Shown here: in pieces, positions 33,580 to 43,827 of the stretch
Layout: the number at the start of each line of letters is the position of its first letter
Numbering within the stretch: the stretch's first letter is position 1
Source of the DNA: Fasciola hepatica
Lineage: Eukaryota; Platyhelminthes; Trematoda; Plagiorchiida; Fasciolidae
Direction: 5' to 3'
NCBI GenBank assembly: GCA_948099385.1
Contig: CANUEZ040000113.1
Location: forward strand, 4,352,501-4,416,500
DNA: 64,000 bases
Translations under genes and position numbers: made by a program
The notes under the pieces: model-generated
What the model saw: the letters and a program-made list of their open reading frames with translations, nothing else
Told to the model about the DNA's origin: nothing
Database searches by the model: none

Positions 33580-33965
33580 ACTATTCTCTCCAACGAAAGA
33601 CTGCTGTCCACAGTGTCCCGTTTTCCCACATTTCTCTCTGTCTCACACACGCACACCATGGGTACTCGGTTCGACAGGACCACACCCTGGGGTAGCTGAT
33701 TTAGCGCTGCAAAACTGGCCAATCCGTGGAGCTTCCTATTCCAGTCGATCTCGTTGGTTTGGTCGCCAGTTGCGTAACATGTTGGAGTAGTGGTCCTGAT
33801 GAACCGAGTACTTCTGGTGTGCGCGTCCGTATACGTGCATGTGTGTGTGTGTGTGATAAAGGAGTGCGGAAAACTGTGCTCAGTGTTCTCCCGTTGAGGC
33901 GATCAGTGTGGTGGTCAGACTGTAAACCACCATATTGGAGGTTGACTAACTTTAGTGACTGAGCT
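33580..33965. repeat. Imperfect inverted repeat, possibly two LTR ends facing each other
   Basis: Left arm 33640-33710 contains CACACCATGGGTACTCGGTTC and CAGGACCAC. The right arm (33775-33860), reverse complemented, contains CACACCAGAAGTACTCGGTTC and CAGGACCAC. CA-rich and TTTTCCC-type blocks extend the symmetry outward on both sides. Each arm leads inward to an AACTGGCCAA or AACTGGCGACC sequence, which resembles an LTR end (CA) followed by a tRNA primer-binding site (TGG...). Two converging LTRs are one explanation; a MITE-like palindrome is another. Confidence 0.5.
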
Positions 33966-33969
33966 TTTT

Positions 33970-35095
33970 TGCTCATCGAATTTTCGATGTTTCATTTCAG
34001 ATAGAGCCCGCTGAAGATCCATATCCCATCAAACTAAACTTACGGCAATTAGATCTTATTTCGCTACCAACGTCTAATCTTTAAACTTGCTAGAGTGATG
34101 TTGAATCACCTATAATGAAATTTATCAGTTATTGGTAACTAAGATTGGTTTTTGATTTCGGCTGGGTATTTCCCTTAGAAAATCGCTTCTTATTAAAGTA
34201 CGCAAAAGAACGAGTCATCGCGCAATGTTGACAGAGGACAACTATAAACAGCAATATGAATAAAACAGATTTTCTACTACTTATGTTTGCAATGTTTACT
34301 GGAATTACTGTAGAGAAGACTTGTGAAAAAAACTTGTTTTCTAATCCAAATTACGGTTGTCGAAAGAGAGGGAGAGGATATTAACCATGATCCGTTTATT
34401 GGATATATCGAAATTTGAAAACTTTATAAATAAATCGCAGTCTGTCTGCTCGTAGTCTTCATAATTATTCGTTGGTGAAATTCAGAAAACATATAAAAAT
34501 AGGTAAACTTCGTACGATAAATACTTAGCTTAAAAACGTTTTGTGATATTGGTGTTCGCTACCGTTATTTGCAATACCATTCCTAAAGCATTTCTTGAAA
34601 TAATGAGACCGCCAATAAAATCATGTGCTGTACGTCACAGTCTAATCTTCCACCCACTTCTGGCACCGAAATTGTTTATCAGTTGCGTTTTTATACATCT
34701 GTGGTGGGGACCAAAAGGCACTTACAGGACTGCGGAGCCCATAGAAATGGATCCAGCATTTACGCACGCTGTGAAATGTATTTAGCGTGAATATATATTG
34801 GTTCTGAATTGATTGAACACGTGCAACAACAAAGTAAACTTGTATGACGGTGATATTTTTCTGCCCACGTTCTTCGCTTAGTTTTTTGTCCGAATGCACA
34901 CCGCCATTGTCTAGAACACAACGAACAAATGATCCGTCCGATCTATCGAAATGGTGTTTGTTGAACACAAATAAGGGCAATCAGATGAGCTGCTCCTCTC
35001 TTGAAAATAAAAACAATTGAAAAAAACTCCTGCTCAGCAGTATATGTCGTTGCATGGATGCTTACCGTGGAGACTGGAATGTGGACTTTTTCTGA
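33970..35095. other. No recognised gene
   Basis: AT-rich DNA. A 112-codon minus frame (34642-34980) has mixed composition but no recognisable motif and no clear splice context. Confidence 0.4.
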
Positions 35096-35099
35096 GGTC

Positions 35100-35280
35100 A
35101 TCTGACCGGTCGTGGTCACACGGTCATCATGATGGGTTTTTGATCCTCCTCTCCCAGGTTCGGGTACTCGTTCCGTTCACTCTTCCAAATGGCACCCCCT
35201 AACTGGCCACGAACCATTCCCTGATATGTTGTACTACTATTACATAATAAAATGGAAGTAAATAAGACAAAAATAAGTTT
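35100..35280 (+). repeat. tRNA-derived SINE, family C, plus copy
   Basis: GACCGGTCGTGGTCACACGG head, CCAGGTTCGGGTACTCG (B-box side), then AACTGGCCACGAACCATTCCCTGATATG in two parts and a GTACTACTATTACATAATAAAATGG tail. It matches the minus copies at 52.6 and 54.9 kb (reverse of GGTCGTGGCCAAT and ATTCCGGGAGGAGG). Confidence 0.65.
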
Positions 35281-35284
35281 ACAA

Positions 35285-36070
35285 AGGGGCAATACCACAG
35301 AAGTCGGTGGATCGCATACCCTTAACTTTGTGTGATTTCAAAAGTAAAAGATTCATTATTTTCCTGTTTAATATGATTACATGTGTACTTCTTGAAACCA
35401 TACACCAGCTCAGTGGTTATGCGAGTTCTACGAACTTCTCAGTTCTCCAGACTACCCGATTTCGGGCAGGTGTGAATCGGAGGACAAGCAAGATAACCAC
35501 GTGGTCAATCAAATCAGCCGGCCGGGTGTTGCTGTATTTCTGTAGAGTTATGGGCAATATGATACCAAAACGGATCCAGTTGAACTTCTAGCATGTAACT
35601 TTGCAAATGAAAGTAGGGTACTTTCTTCTTCGATCTGATACAATGGTTTCATGATGCTCATCAAAAGTTTCTAAATGTTGATTTCGTATTTCCTGTAGCA
35701 AGAATGAGTGTCTGTGTGACCAGAATATTCCAGATAGGATTAGCACCGGACCGGAAGCAAGCGTTGATCTTGTACCCAATTTTGGTTGCTTGTGACCCTA
35801 CTAGTGGTACTTTGATTAGCTGTGAATTGTCTCATTGCAAGTGTACTACCTTCCATATGGTTCTGTAGTCCCCCTGACTGCAATAACCTCACTGTAAGAA
35901 AAGCTTTTGTGGACAGGAAATTATTCTTTATAGAAACCTTCTGCTATTTTATAAGCCCGACAAAGAAACATTTTTGAGTTAAATTTATTTGAGAATTTCC
36001 TTTCCCAAAAGAACCGGGTTGGGCTGTTTTTGTAGCAATATGATATTAGTTTTCTGGCTCGTCACCGCCA
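35285..36070. other. No recognised gene
   Basis: Short ORFs on both strands. I see no motifs or shared repeats. Confidence 0.4.
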
Positions 36071-36074
36071 CCGA

Positions 36075-36190
36075 CCCAGTGGAATTTTACGCGGTTCTCC
36101 ACTCCAGATCTCAGGGTCTGGTTGCTGGCTATCCCTAATGGTGCAGCAAGCCTTCAAGGCCGTGGGGTGTACCCCTTCTGCTGCACCCGT
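36075..36190 (+). repeat. SINE family A body fragment
   Basis: TCTCAGGGTCTGGTTGCTGG, CTATCCCTAATGGTGCAGC and AAGGCCGTGGGG match the 3' body of family A (reverse complement of 39000-39080). No tRNA head was found, so it is truncated. Confidence 0.5.
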
Positions 36191-36977
36191 GAGTAACCAA
36201 GTAGTAAAATAAGTTATAATCCCTAGGTGACTGGGTTTGGCGAGCTCACATCATGCTGGCCGAGCCTAATCCAGGCCAACCAGCAATAATCTGAAAGTCT
36301 TCAAATGCTTGGGAGTGGGAGGGTTTCTGTCTCATGTTAGGATGTCAATGGTGGTGATGAACTTTGAGATGACGCATCTCAACATTCCGCATTCCGCTCA
36401 CAAACTTCATGGTTATCGAAAAAGACACAAGTCTTTTTTCACACCTGTCTTCTCACGCCTTTTGGTTACAAATTACACACACTTTTTATCGTTCACACAA
36501 CGGACAAGATTCATCAAGTTGGAGCATGTTGTCAAGTTACCGAATTTGTTGCGCACTTACTCACTCTCTGCTATCTATAACTGCACGTATGATCTCCTTT
36601 ACCCAGTACTATATATGTAAATGCCTGAAGTGATAGGTCCAGAAGAACTTTCTTCTTGCTACAAGCTTTTTCATGAATCGATGGGAGTATTCTGTGACAA
36701 GTCCTTCTGGTTAAATTTATTTTGTAGAGTAGTTGAAATACTCATTTTTAGCAAACTCCACGTTAAAAATGATACTACCTAGGTGGTTAGTTCGTATCAA
36801 CAGTCTCCTTCTTTGAATCCAATATTTTCCAACAAGGAACAGTTTCGGTGATCCCGGCTACTATTTATTTCCGTAATATGTACACAATTTTTGCACAAAA
36901 ATGAATGCCAGTTCGATATTGTTTAGACAAATCCTGGTCACTTTTGTCATCATGATTCATGAATGACCCTGTTTCAG
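36191..36977. other. No recognised gene
   Basis: Would be intron if the exon at 36978 is real. Two overlapping plus ORFs (36309-36633) have no domain. Confidence 0.35.
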
Positions 36978-37180
36978 CCTGTTAGCTCATTTGATTGGCT
37001 TATTAATACAAATGCGTAAAACTGTGAAAAACCAGGTAGACGATAAAGTGGATGACCTAGACAAGGAGCACAGAGCAATGAATATTCCACCACGGTGGAG
37101 ACTGCGTCAACTAAACGATGAATATGGGAATTACAATAGAACCAATCTTCATTTTTGTATCTCTCAAGAATATTTGGGGT
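36978..37180 (+). CDS. Candidate exon of a myotubularin-family protein
   Basis: A good acceptor (CCCTGTTTCAG) precedes, and a strong donor (GGGGTAAGT) follows, an open 67-codon stretch. Its second half, EHRAMNIPP then RWRLRQLNDEY and about 17 more residues, fits without gaps the conserved segment between the PH-GRAM and phosphatase domains of myotubularins. There the pattern is E-R-M-x-(I/V)-P, W-(R/K)-(I/L), LN-x-x-Y and, ten or so residues on, a short hydrophobic strand (here LHFCI). Myotubularins are phosphoinositide 3-phosphatases or pseudophosphatases of endosomal membranes. The catalytic CSDGWDR segment would lie in a later exon that I did not find. The match is from memory of the family, and the exon's first half is not diagnostic. 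Confidence 0.4.
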
Positions 37181-37664
37181 AAGTGCTGTACTTTCAATAA
37201 GGGCATCACAACACACACGAATAAACACTTATTGAGAGAATTAGTGAAACTAGTAAACTGTTCTGGAAGTCAACAAATGCTTCCTTAAAATGTTTGCAAA
37301 ACAATCCCCTTCATTGTATCCTTGGTAACCCTACTCTAACTTTACAGTACTGAATAGGTTTTATCATGGTTTTCCGTACACTGAAACACATTCCCCGAAA
37401 AATGTTTATTCATTCTATACAGCCATAAGTTGAAGTGAATGAGACAACAAAATAGGCACAGATTAAATCTATATCAGTAGAACTTATTGATGAAATGATG
37501 TAGATGGCAATGGAAAAGTCACGTGCGTTTTCGCATCTAAAAGCTCAAAACCAAACGGGAGGAACTTCCGTTTACGGAGCAGCTGAACCATCAACTAGCT
37601 ATCACCTTATGTCCAATCGTACGTGAAAAAAGCAAGCACCCATCTAATGATGCGATTTTTCTGA

Positions 37665-37719
<55 letters not shown>

Positions 37720-38645
37720 AACGCAATAAACTTGTGTCGTAAAGTTCGGAATACTATTTGCTATTTCCTACAAGCGACCTTTGGACCTAAGCCTTGTTTC
37801 GAATCTTTTATCGCACCAGCCGTCTGATGTAAAACGGGGACACTTCCGCATGGTATAGGCAAAGTGTCCTAATGGGTAGATAGCACGGATTTTAAAGTAC
37901 AACGGAAACTAGTGATCTCTATTCTCGGGAGGTTTTCCCAACTCCCTCACACACGCTTTGTTCATAACAACCTCGGATACCTGTGTGTTTTGCATTCAAA
38001 TCTGACTGAGTTGGTAAGAAAGTGATTTTGTCATGATTCGTTCTATGAAACGAGACAAGGCATTATCGGCAACCGAAATTTAGAATCGACCGCGCACAAT
38101 CTGATGGTGCGCAAACAGAGTGTAGTTAATTGTTCATCCAATTTGTATTTTCTTACGTTTATTCACCGATGAAAATAAAGTCAGCCATACTTATTCGGAT
38201 TAGATGAGAAGCGCGAAGTTCATAAGAGTCAGCTGGATTATAAATCACACAGATTTTGAAACTCAATTTCTATTTCAGTCTGAAACCCCTTTCAGATGAA
38301 ACGTACCAAGCTGACACCAGTAAACCCTCTGCATTGTCAAGATCATCAGTGAATATAATACAGTAGTGATTTATCTTTTTGAGTTTTGAAGAAACGCGAA
38401 GTCGAACACGGTTTATGTAAAAACAGAAGTCAAAAACACGGATTCCACAATGTATCCCGGATCATTTGGCTACATCTTTACAAAGTGCACACTGCAGTCG
38501 AAATGACTATCTTCATAGCAAAAAGGATGAAAGGAATGTTTATTAAGAAAGGCAAAATCACACGACACACATATACATACACGTCCGTCGGATCAACAAT
38601 TAACATTTGCCCAATTCGTTACCACGGCCATGATAAACTGATCAC
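37181..38645. other. No recognised gene; putative intron with microsatellite
   Basis: Follows the candidate exon. It contains an (AT)n tract (37669-37719) and short ORFs. I looked for a following myotubularin exon (FR...P-LSW-H type) and did not see one. Confidence 0.35.
37669..37719. repeat. (AT)n microsatellite
   Basis: About 23 TA units, then TGTATA. Confidence 0.97.
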
Positions 38646-38649
38646 TAGC

Positions 38650-38895
38650 TCGCGTTGTTTGTACTGTTCAGGTTGGTGTGCACGAATCGACAGGGCCTTC
38701 GTGTATCTTAGTCGTTTGGTATTTGAATGCCTGACTTCGGATGACGCTTTGCTTAGTCTCATAAAAATGTGGAGCAATTGGTGACCTGACTGGCCTTTGC
38801 TCAGTTGATGACGCAATCGTGATGAAACTGCTATTCCTTGTCTTATGAAGTCACTCAGGAAAGTGTTCAACCACTGGCTTTTCACATGCCACAAA
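38650..38895 (-). mobile_element. PLE 3' terminal fragment
   Basis: GTTCAGGTTGGTGTGCACGA is followed, about 150 bp on, by AGTTGATGACGCAATCGTG. The same two blocks stand at 6665 (GTTCAGGATGGTGTGTACGA) and 6818 (GGTTGATGAAGCAGTCGTGG), beyond the GIY-YIG frame of the large PLE. The fragment is therefore a 5'-truncated PLE copy, minus strand. Confidence 0.65.
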
Positions 38896-38994
38896 GTTCA
38901 GTCATTTTTTGTTACTTTGGTACAGTTTTTTCATGTGCGGCATGTTAAATTGATTCATAGTATCTTTTTTTTATTACATGCGTGAGTGCAGTAG

Positions 38995-39165
38995 AAGGGG
39001 CATTTACCCCATAGCCACGAAGGCCACGGCACTATTGGGGATAACCAGAAGTTAGACCCTGAGACTCGGAGTGGCGAAGATCCACACAAGGTCCCAATAG
39101 GTCAGGTGTGATAACGATCCGGACGACAGTGGATTACTGTCTACCACCATAAGTCGATCATCCCT
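38995..39165 (-). repeat. SINE family A, minus copy, headless
   Basis: GACCCTGAGACTCGGAGTGG, AAGGTCCCAATAGGTCAGG and ACAGTGGATTACTGTCTACC are shared with 42449-42545 and, reversed, with the plus copy at 4.5 kb. It ends where the tRNA-like head should begin. Confidence 0.7.
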
Positions 39166-39169
39166 GATT

Positions 39170-40100
39170 TAAGTAGTATCTACAGATGGATGGAGAAAGA
39201 TTCTTGGCAGCACAAAAACTAGACTGCTGTGGAGAATAATGATTGGTCAAATTAGTTATCTCCATTCATGCCTAACTAGCTGGCGGGGAACTTGACTGAA
39301 ATGCCTAACGGGATAGTTCGCTAACTAGTGGTTGCGAAGGAAACCCCACTTCATTGGGTGATTTGATTACTACGGTCGTGTTTGTCAATGCACAAAAGCT
39401 TTGCACGGATAAATCGGGTTCACAAAATGAACCAGGCATTACTAAAATCAAATCAAATATGAGATAAAGAAATTTGTTTGCTAAATATTTCAATGAAGCT
39501 GAAAAACTCGTTGCTGTTGGCGCATTTCAAATAGGTGCTTTGTTATTCGTAGCGCTAGTGCGTTGTTTCACAAATATGCACAACTCTTTCGTGTGAATCG
39601 AATCAACGGAGACAGTGTTGGAACCTGACGGAGAGTAAATTAGCCCATGCATTTTTGTGATCCTCCAAATATGTTTTTGGTTAACAAGGTTTTCGGAAAG
39701 AAACAGCATTTCTCACTTTCACTTTGTTGTGAATCGTTTGTCCTAAATATTTCTTAAAATAGACACCTTTTCCGGTCGAACTTGCACGATTTGGTGCAGC
39801 TGTTGGTGCCAATCATACGGTGAACAAATCTCATGGTTTTGTAACACATTGACATTCGCATATCTGTTCGATATCAATAGACAAGAAAACAGTCAAAAAA
39901 CAAGTAACTGGATGAGAGGCGGGTTGAAACTGACAGAGGAGGCAAATCAAATTATTTTTAATGTCTGAAATGCTCAGCAATGAACAGGAGACAAATTTCA
40001 CGATGTAATCGATATGGTTTTCCACACACAATAATAAGGAAGAATAAAATTCCCACTAGTTATATGTTTTACCGACCTGGTTCCTTAAAATGAGACCGGA
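39170..40100. other. No recognised gene
   Basis: Short minus ORFs (39305-39709, 39831-40031) without recognisable domains. Confidence 0.4.
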
Positions 40101-40109
40101 AATGGATTT

Positions 40110-40640
40110 TCAGTTTCAGTTGATTACTCTAAGTCCACTGTGAGGCAGTTTAGTCTAAAAGGTCATTGGGTCACCTAGTAATATTGAATTATATGAGTGG
40201 TAGGAGATTAGATTTGGTATATGGGATCAAGGGAGTCGCTCGCTGTGCGGGAAATGCTCTGATATAATTCAAAGCCGGTGTCGCAAGGGTGCTTTATCAT
40301 GTAGGGTATAAGCTTAGTGAACCGTTAAGACCCAGTCCGGATAGCCTTGCGGCTAAGGCTTTCGATTCACATTCGTTCATTCCGAGTATGAGCCCCATCC
40401 GGAGCTCGTTGGATGTGCACAGCTGATGATTTCTAACAAGGAAAAAAGATTTGTGCAGTGCTTTTCACAATTTTAAATGATGATTTGAACCTTCACTCTA
40501 CCTAGTTAATCTCACAGTATGTAAAACAGAATAAATGGACTTCTAGCTTCAAATGACAAATCCAATGTAATTGTGAAGTAGTTCAGCCTAAAATTCCAGG
40601 GTACCATAAAGTAATATTGGATTGTCTTCCTCGTTCTGTT
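40110..40640 (+). repeat. tRNA-derived SINE, family B, plus copy within a longer shared unit
   Basis: TCCGGATAGCCTTGCGGCTAA is the A-box side. The B box has decayed (CCGAGTATGAGCCCC). CAGCTGATGATTTCTAACAAGG and TGAACCTTCACTCTACC follow. The leader TTTATCATGTAGGGTATAAG matches 32.84 kb. Blocks near 40145 and 40575 (GCAGTTTAGTCTAAAA and GTAGTTCAGCCTAAAA) resemble each other and 33115, suggesting that a longer unit was copied or duplicated. Confidence 0.6.
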
Positions 40641-40644
40641 GACT

Positions 40645-42090
40645 TCGTGTTAACATGACGACTTTGGGAAGATAATGTCCTCGGGACAGAGGGAAGCTTT
40701 TGAAATCCGAATAAGGGAATGAAGTCAATTATGGCTTACTGTGAAAACTGTTTTGCCTATCCCCTTCACCGTGGTAATCGTTTTCAAGTAAAATACCGCG
40801 ATCATCCGAATCATTGTTTCTCGAACCACCGTCGTCGTTTGTAAAAGTTTTCCTCAAAGCACCAACATAAATAGTTCCCTCTTCCGCTCGACCGATTTAC
40901 TAGCTCATAAGAATCCAGTAGATAAGAACGTTAACGATCTCATTCACATCAGATATTTAGTTAGGGATGAAAGTTATACAAAACACACGGATAATACAAA
41001 TATTATAATTTTAAAAGCAAGCCGAGTTCCATCATTTAAAGGTCAATTTTTGAACTCTCTAACTCAATTCGGTAGCATGTGAAACAGTTTGAGCAAAGTA
41101 CCCGGTATCAGTCATCAAAGAGTATCTCCTTTAAATAGATTGTCGAGTTGAAATGACCCGGTCATTCAATGCCTAATTATGTAACCGGAAGCTAAAACTG
41201 CCAGTATTTAGCCAGAATATATGCCACTGAACTCAAAGACAAAGGTCGTAAGCTATCGGCTTGCCTTGAAGTTTACTCCACCATCACATATTAGGTAACT
41301 GCTCGTCTATCACAAGATGTTTACCACTGTGGTTGCTAGCTGTCGTATCACATACAAGCTGAGACTTTTAAACTGGACGACAGTTAGCCCTAAATAAAAC
41401 TGGTCTTGAGAAAGGGTGCCCGAGGTGACCGGAACGTTGACTGATTACCATTTTTGCTGACAACGCTGTCACCGAACAACAAACACTTACCTACATCATT
41501 TCACATGGAGCACCATTTTATCCGTGCATTCCGAACCAATCTCTGCTCGGATACGTGAAACCCAATCTGGTTAACTGAAGTGAGGGGCATCATTGTGCTG
41601 AGTTTATAAGTTATACGAGAAGAATTGATTTTATTCTGTAGTTTGGAAGCATTTTCTAAATGCAAGTCCATAAATGATATAAATTGAATCAACCTGTGAA
41701 ACGGTGCGATTTTCATAAAAATACCACTTGATACTCTTCCTCTGCAAAAAGCTACATTTTTAGTTAAAAAGATCTATTGACCAATTGGTTATTCATCCGA
41801 GCAATGTTAAATAATAAAACAGTTATGTCAAATACTCATTATTTTCTACCTTTGTCAGCTGTAATCCAGCATGCACCCGAATATCCAGCATCAGAACTGA
41901 AGAGCGTTTATTGGTGTTCTATATAACTGCTTTGCAATGATGGGCTGATTACGTTAAAAATCATTGGACTCCAAGGAGCTGGTACACTCAGTCAAAGACA
42001 AAAGAGGTTTCTAAAGAAATTCATCCTGAAAGCAATCATAAGTTAGTTGTGTCTATTCGTTTTCGAGTACGTTTCACAGTTCTAGTGGCT
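40645..42090. other. No recognised gene apart from repeat R
   Basis: Short ORFs. Dispersed repeat R copy 2 lies at 41400-41545. Confidence 0.4.
41400..41545 (+). repeat. Dispersed repeat R copy 2
   Basis: GGTCTTGAGAAAGGGTGCCC, GGAACGTTGACTGATTACC, CTGACAACGCTGTCACCGAA and CATTTCACATGGAGCACCAT correspond block by block to 24465-24590. Confidence 0.6.
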
Positions 42091-42097
42091 CTGTTTA

Positions 42098-42142
<45 letters not shown>

Positions 42143-42300
42143 GCCTCTCCCTTCTCCTTTTTATTTATCTCTATTAGATGCCAGAGCATTTCAGGAAAGG
42201 GATCTCGACGAATTAGAAGCTGCGGCACGGGAAGGAGACCAGCGGTGGCAGGTTTCAAACTCCGGACTTCCAGGTTGGACGTTCAACATGATGACCATGT
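42098..42300 (-). repeat. SINE family C, minus copy with (ATT)n tail
   Basis: Minus reading starts near 42300 with ATGGTCATCATG, then CCGGAGTTTGAAACCTGCC (decayed B box), ACCGCTGGTCTCC, a body, TTTCCTGAAATG and finally (ATT)n at 42142-42098. The microsatellite is the 3' end of the SINE. Confidence 0.7.
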
Positions 42301-42429
42301 GATTCAATACAAAAATAGACAAAAAATGGCGAATGCGGGGACAAAATCAACAGTTGCATCGTCCTTATTTCTGTCATACATAATCTCCCCAGTACGTCAC
42401 TGTTCGATCACGGCAATTTTACACCATTC

Positions 42430-42640
42430 AGTTTCAGTTGTTGGCATGCCAGACCCTGAGACTTGGAGTGCAGAAGAACGACATAAGGTCCCAATAGGTC
42501 AGAAATGATAACGATCCGGAAAATGGTGGATTACTGTCTACCACCAAAGTAACCTATGATGGTGAGGACTCGAACCTCGGATCTCAGAAGGATTAAAAAA
42601 GCTATTCGACCCACTCGACCACCACGGTCCCCTTGGCGAG
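42430..42640 (-). repeat. tRNA-derived SINE, family A, minus copy with head
   Basis: Minus reading: ACCGTGGTGGTCGAGTGG (A box), GAGGTTCGAGTCCTC (B box), then GGTGGTAGACAGTAATCCACC, GACCTATTGGGACCTTATG and GAGTCTCAGGG-type blocks (here AAGTCTCAGGGTCTGG). It is the most complete family A copy after the one at 4.4 kb. Confidence 0.75.
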
Positions 42641-42669
42641 CATACTCGTTTCCAGTGATTCGTACTCAA

Positions 42670-43200
42670 TTGAACCAATTAGTCAAACGGGTGTAAGTGA
42701 TAGGGGTAATTGGTAATATGAAAACGGTGTGCATCAGGCTTAACTCGAGACTGGATATGGACTGTTTCACACATTTCGTCAGATTTGTCTGGTGTGGGAC
42801 CTGTTCTACGGAAGAGGGTAGGAGAGGGGAGATTGAAAGCAGACATAAGTTGTTTTTGGGCACACAGTAGGGGTGGTAGTGGTGGTGGTGAGGAGATGGA
42901 TTCTGACAGCCTCCACCGTGGTTCGTAAGCAGCATTTTGCCGGTCTTGATTTTGTGCCGAGAACCCCGAGGTAAGGGGAGTCTGAGTCACGTTTGACGTG
43001 TGATTAATCTGATCAAGGTGTGAAACCACTAGTCCAGTGAATGATTTTATTACTCCGGTGTTTAAACATGCAGGGCAGTGTTCGAGGATGCATTCAGACA
43101 AATGCCGAGTCGAGCCGCCGGTGTACATTTTCCTGCAGGAACAAGTGAACGAATGTACACAGAATGAGGTAGCAGAACCAGATGTTTCACCTTTCACTAA
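42670..43200 (-). mobile_element. PLE C-terminal fragment with GIY-YIG-like region
   Basis: The long minus ORF (42679-43320) is an artefact in its first part (it reads microsatellite), but from about 43175 down it gives FTCSCRKMYTGGSTRHLSEC, ILEHCPACLN and VVSHLDQINHT. This is the PLE nuclease layout (Y-G-T-R-LS-R-EH-P...HL...TGH). It differs in sequence from the 6.9 kb PLE, so it belongs to another PLE lineage. The remainder (AYEPRWRLSESI and following) fits the C-terminal tail. Confidence 0.65.
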
Positions 43201-43210
43201 TAATGCCAAT

Positions 43211-43244
43211 AACACACACACACACACACACTCTCTCTCTCTCC

Positions 43245-43316
<72 letters not shown>
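43211..43316. repeat. Compound microsatellite (CA)n-(CT)n-(AT)n
   Basis: About 10 CA units, 6-7 CT units, then about 34 AT units. It lies between a PLE fragment and a LINE fragment. Confidence 0.97.
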
Positions 43317-43319
<3 letters not shown>

Positions 43320-43386
43320 AGATGATTATGCGAGTCGTGTTAGGGGTCGGAGTCTAGAGACACACTCATTGCCCTGCGGTTACCAT

Positions 43387-43827
43387 CTACGTCGGTATTG
43401 GCATGGCGTAGAGTGCAGTAAAAAGAGAATAATGAGGGGTGGCTTCGTCGGCAAAGGAAAGGTTTGATTTGGAAGTAGTGGATAGAAGATCAATAATGAA
43501 TAAAAGAAATAGGGTGGGGTCAAGTACCGGACCTCGGGAAACGCCGGCATTGTCAGGAAATGGCTGGGACAGAACCCCATCAACTCGGGTGGGGATGGTT
43601 TGCTTACTGAGGAAACTTGATGTCCACAATACGAAAGTGGAGGAGAGCCCGAACGAGGGAAGTTTCGCCAGATGACCTTTGTGCCAAACTCGGTCAAAGG
43701 CCTTGGAGATATTGGGCGAGACAGTGGGTTTCTCCGTGATTGTAGAGTGCAGCTGACCAGGAGTGTGAGACGAGAGCCAGGATATCACCGGTGGGACGGT
43801 GAATTCGGAGTTCTTATTGGCGATCAC
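43387..43827 (-). pseudogene. LINE RT palm domain, FADD changed to FADE
   Basis: The 146-codon frame contains the first palm motif (NISKAFDRVWHKG), the primer-grip-side box (AGVSRGPVLDPTLF, usually GVPQGSVL-PTLF) and the polymerase box LSFADEATPH at about 43440-43470, where the second catalytic aspartate is Glu. The strand after it is lost. Otherwise the domain is unusually well preserved. Confidence 0.8.

Noticed and set aside
33770..33830. Hammerhead ribozyme (CTGATGA at about 33796)
   Set aside because: The required GAAA core element and pairing stems are not found at the right distance.
36409..36633. PH-GRAM domain exon before the myotubularin-like exon
   Set aside because: A VTNYTHFLSF string looks like the GRAM 'VTNYRLIF' motif, but the rest of the frame does not fit and splice sites are lacking.
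39180..39215. STDGWRK peptide as the CSDGWDR active site of a myotubularin phosphatase
   Set aside because: It lacks the essential Cys and Arg spacing, and no flanking phosphatase sequence is present.
42679..43320. 213-codon minus ORF as one gene
   Set aside because: The first 40 residues are translated microsatellite. Only the part below about 43200 is meaningful, as a PLE fragment.
43037..43357. 106-codon plus ORF ending in poly(IY)
   Set aside because: Antisense to a PLE fragment, then reads an (AT)n microsatellite.
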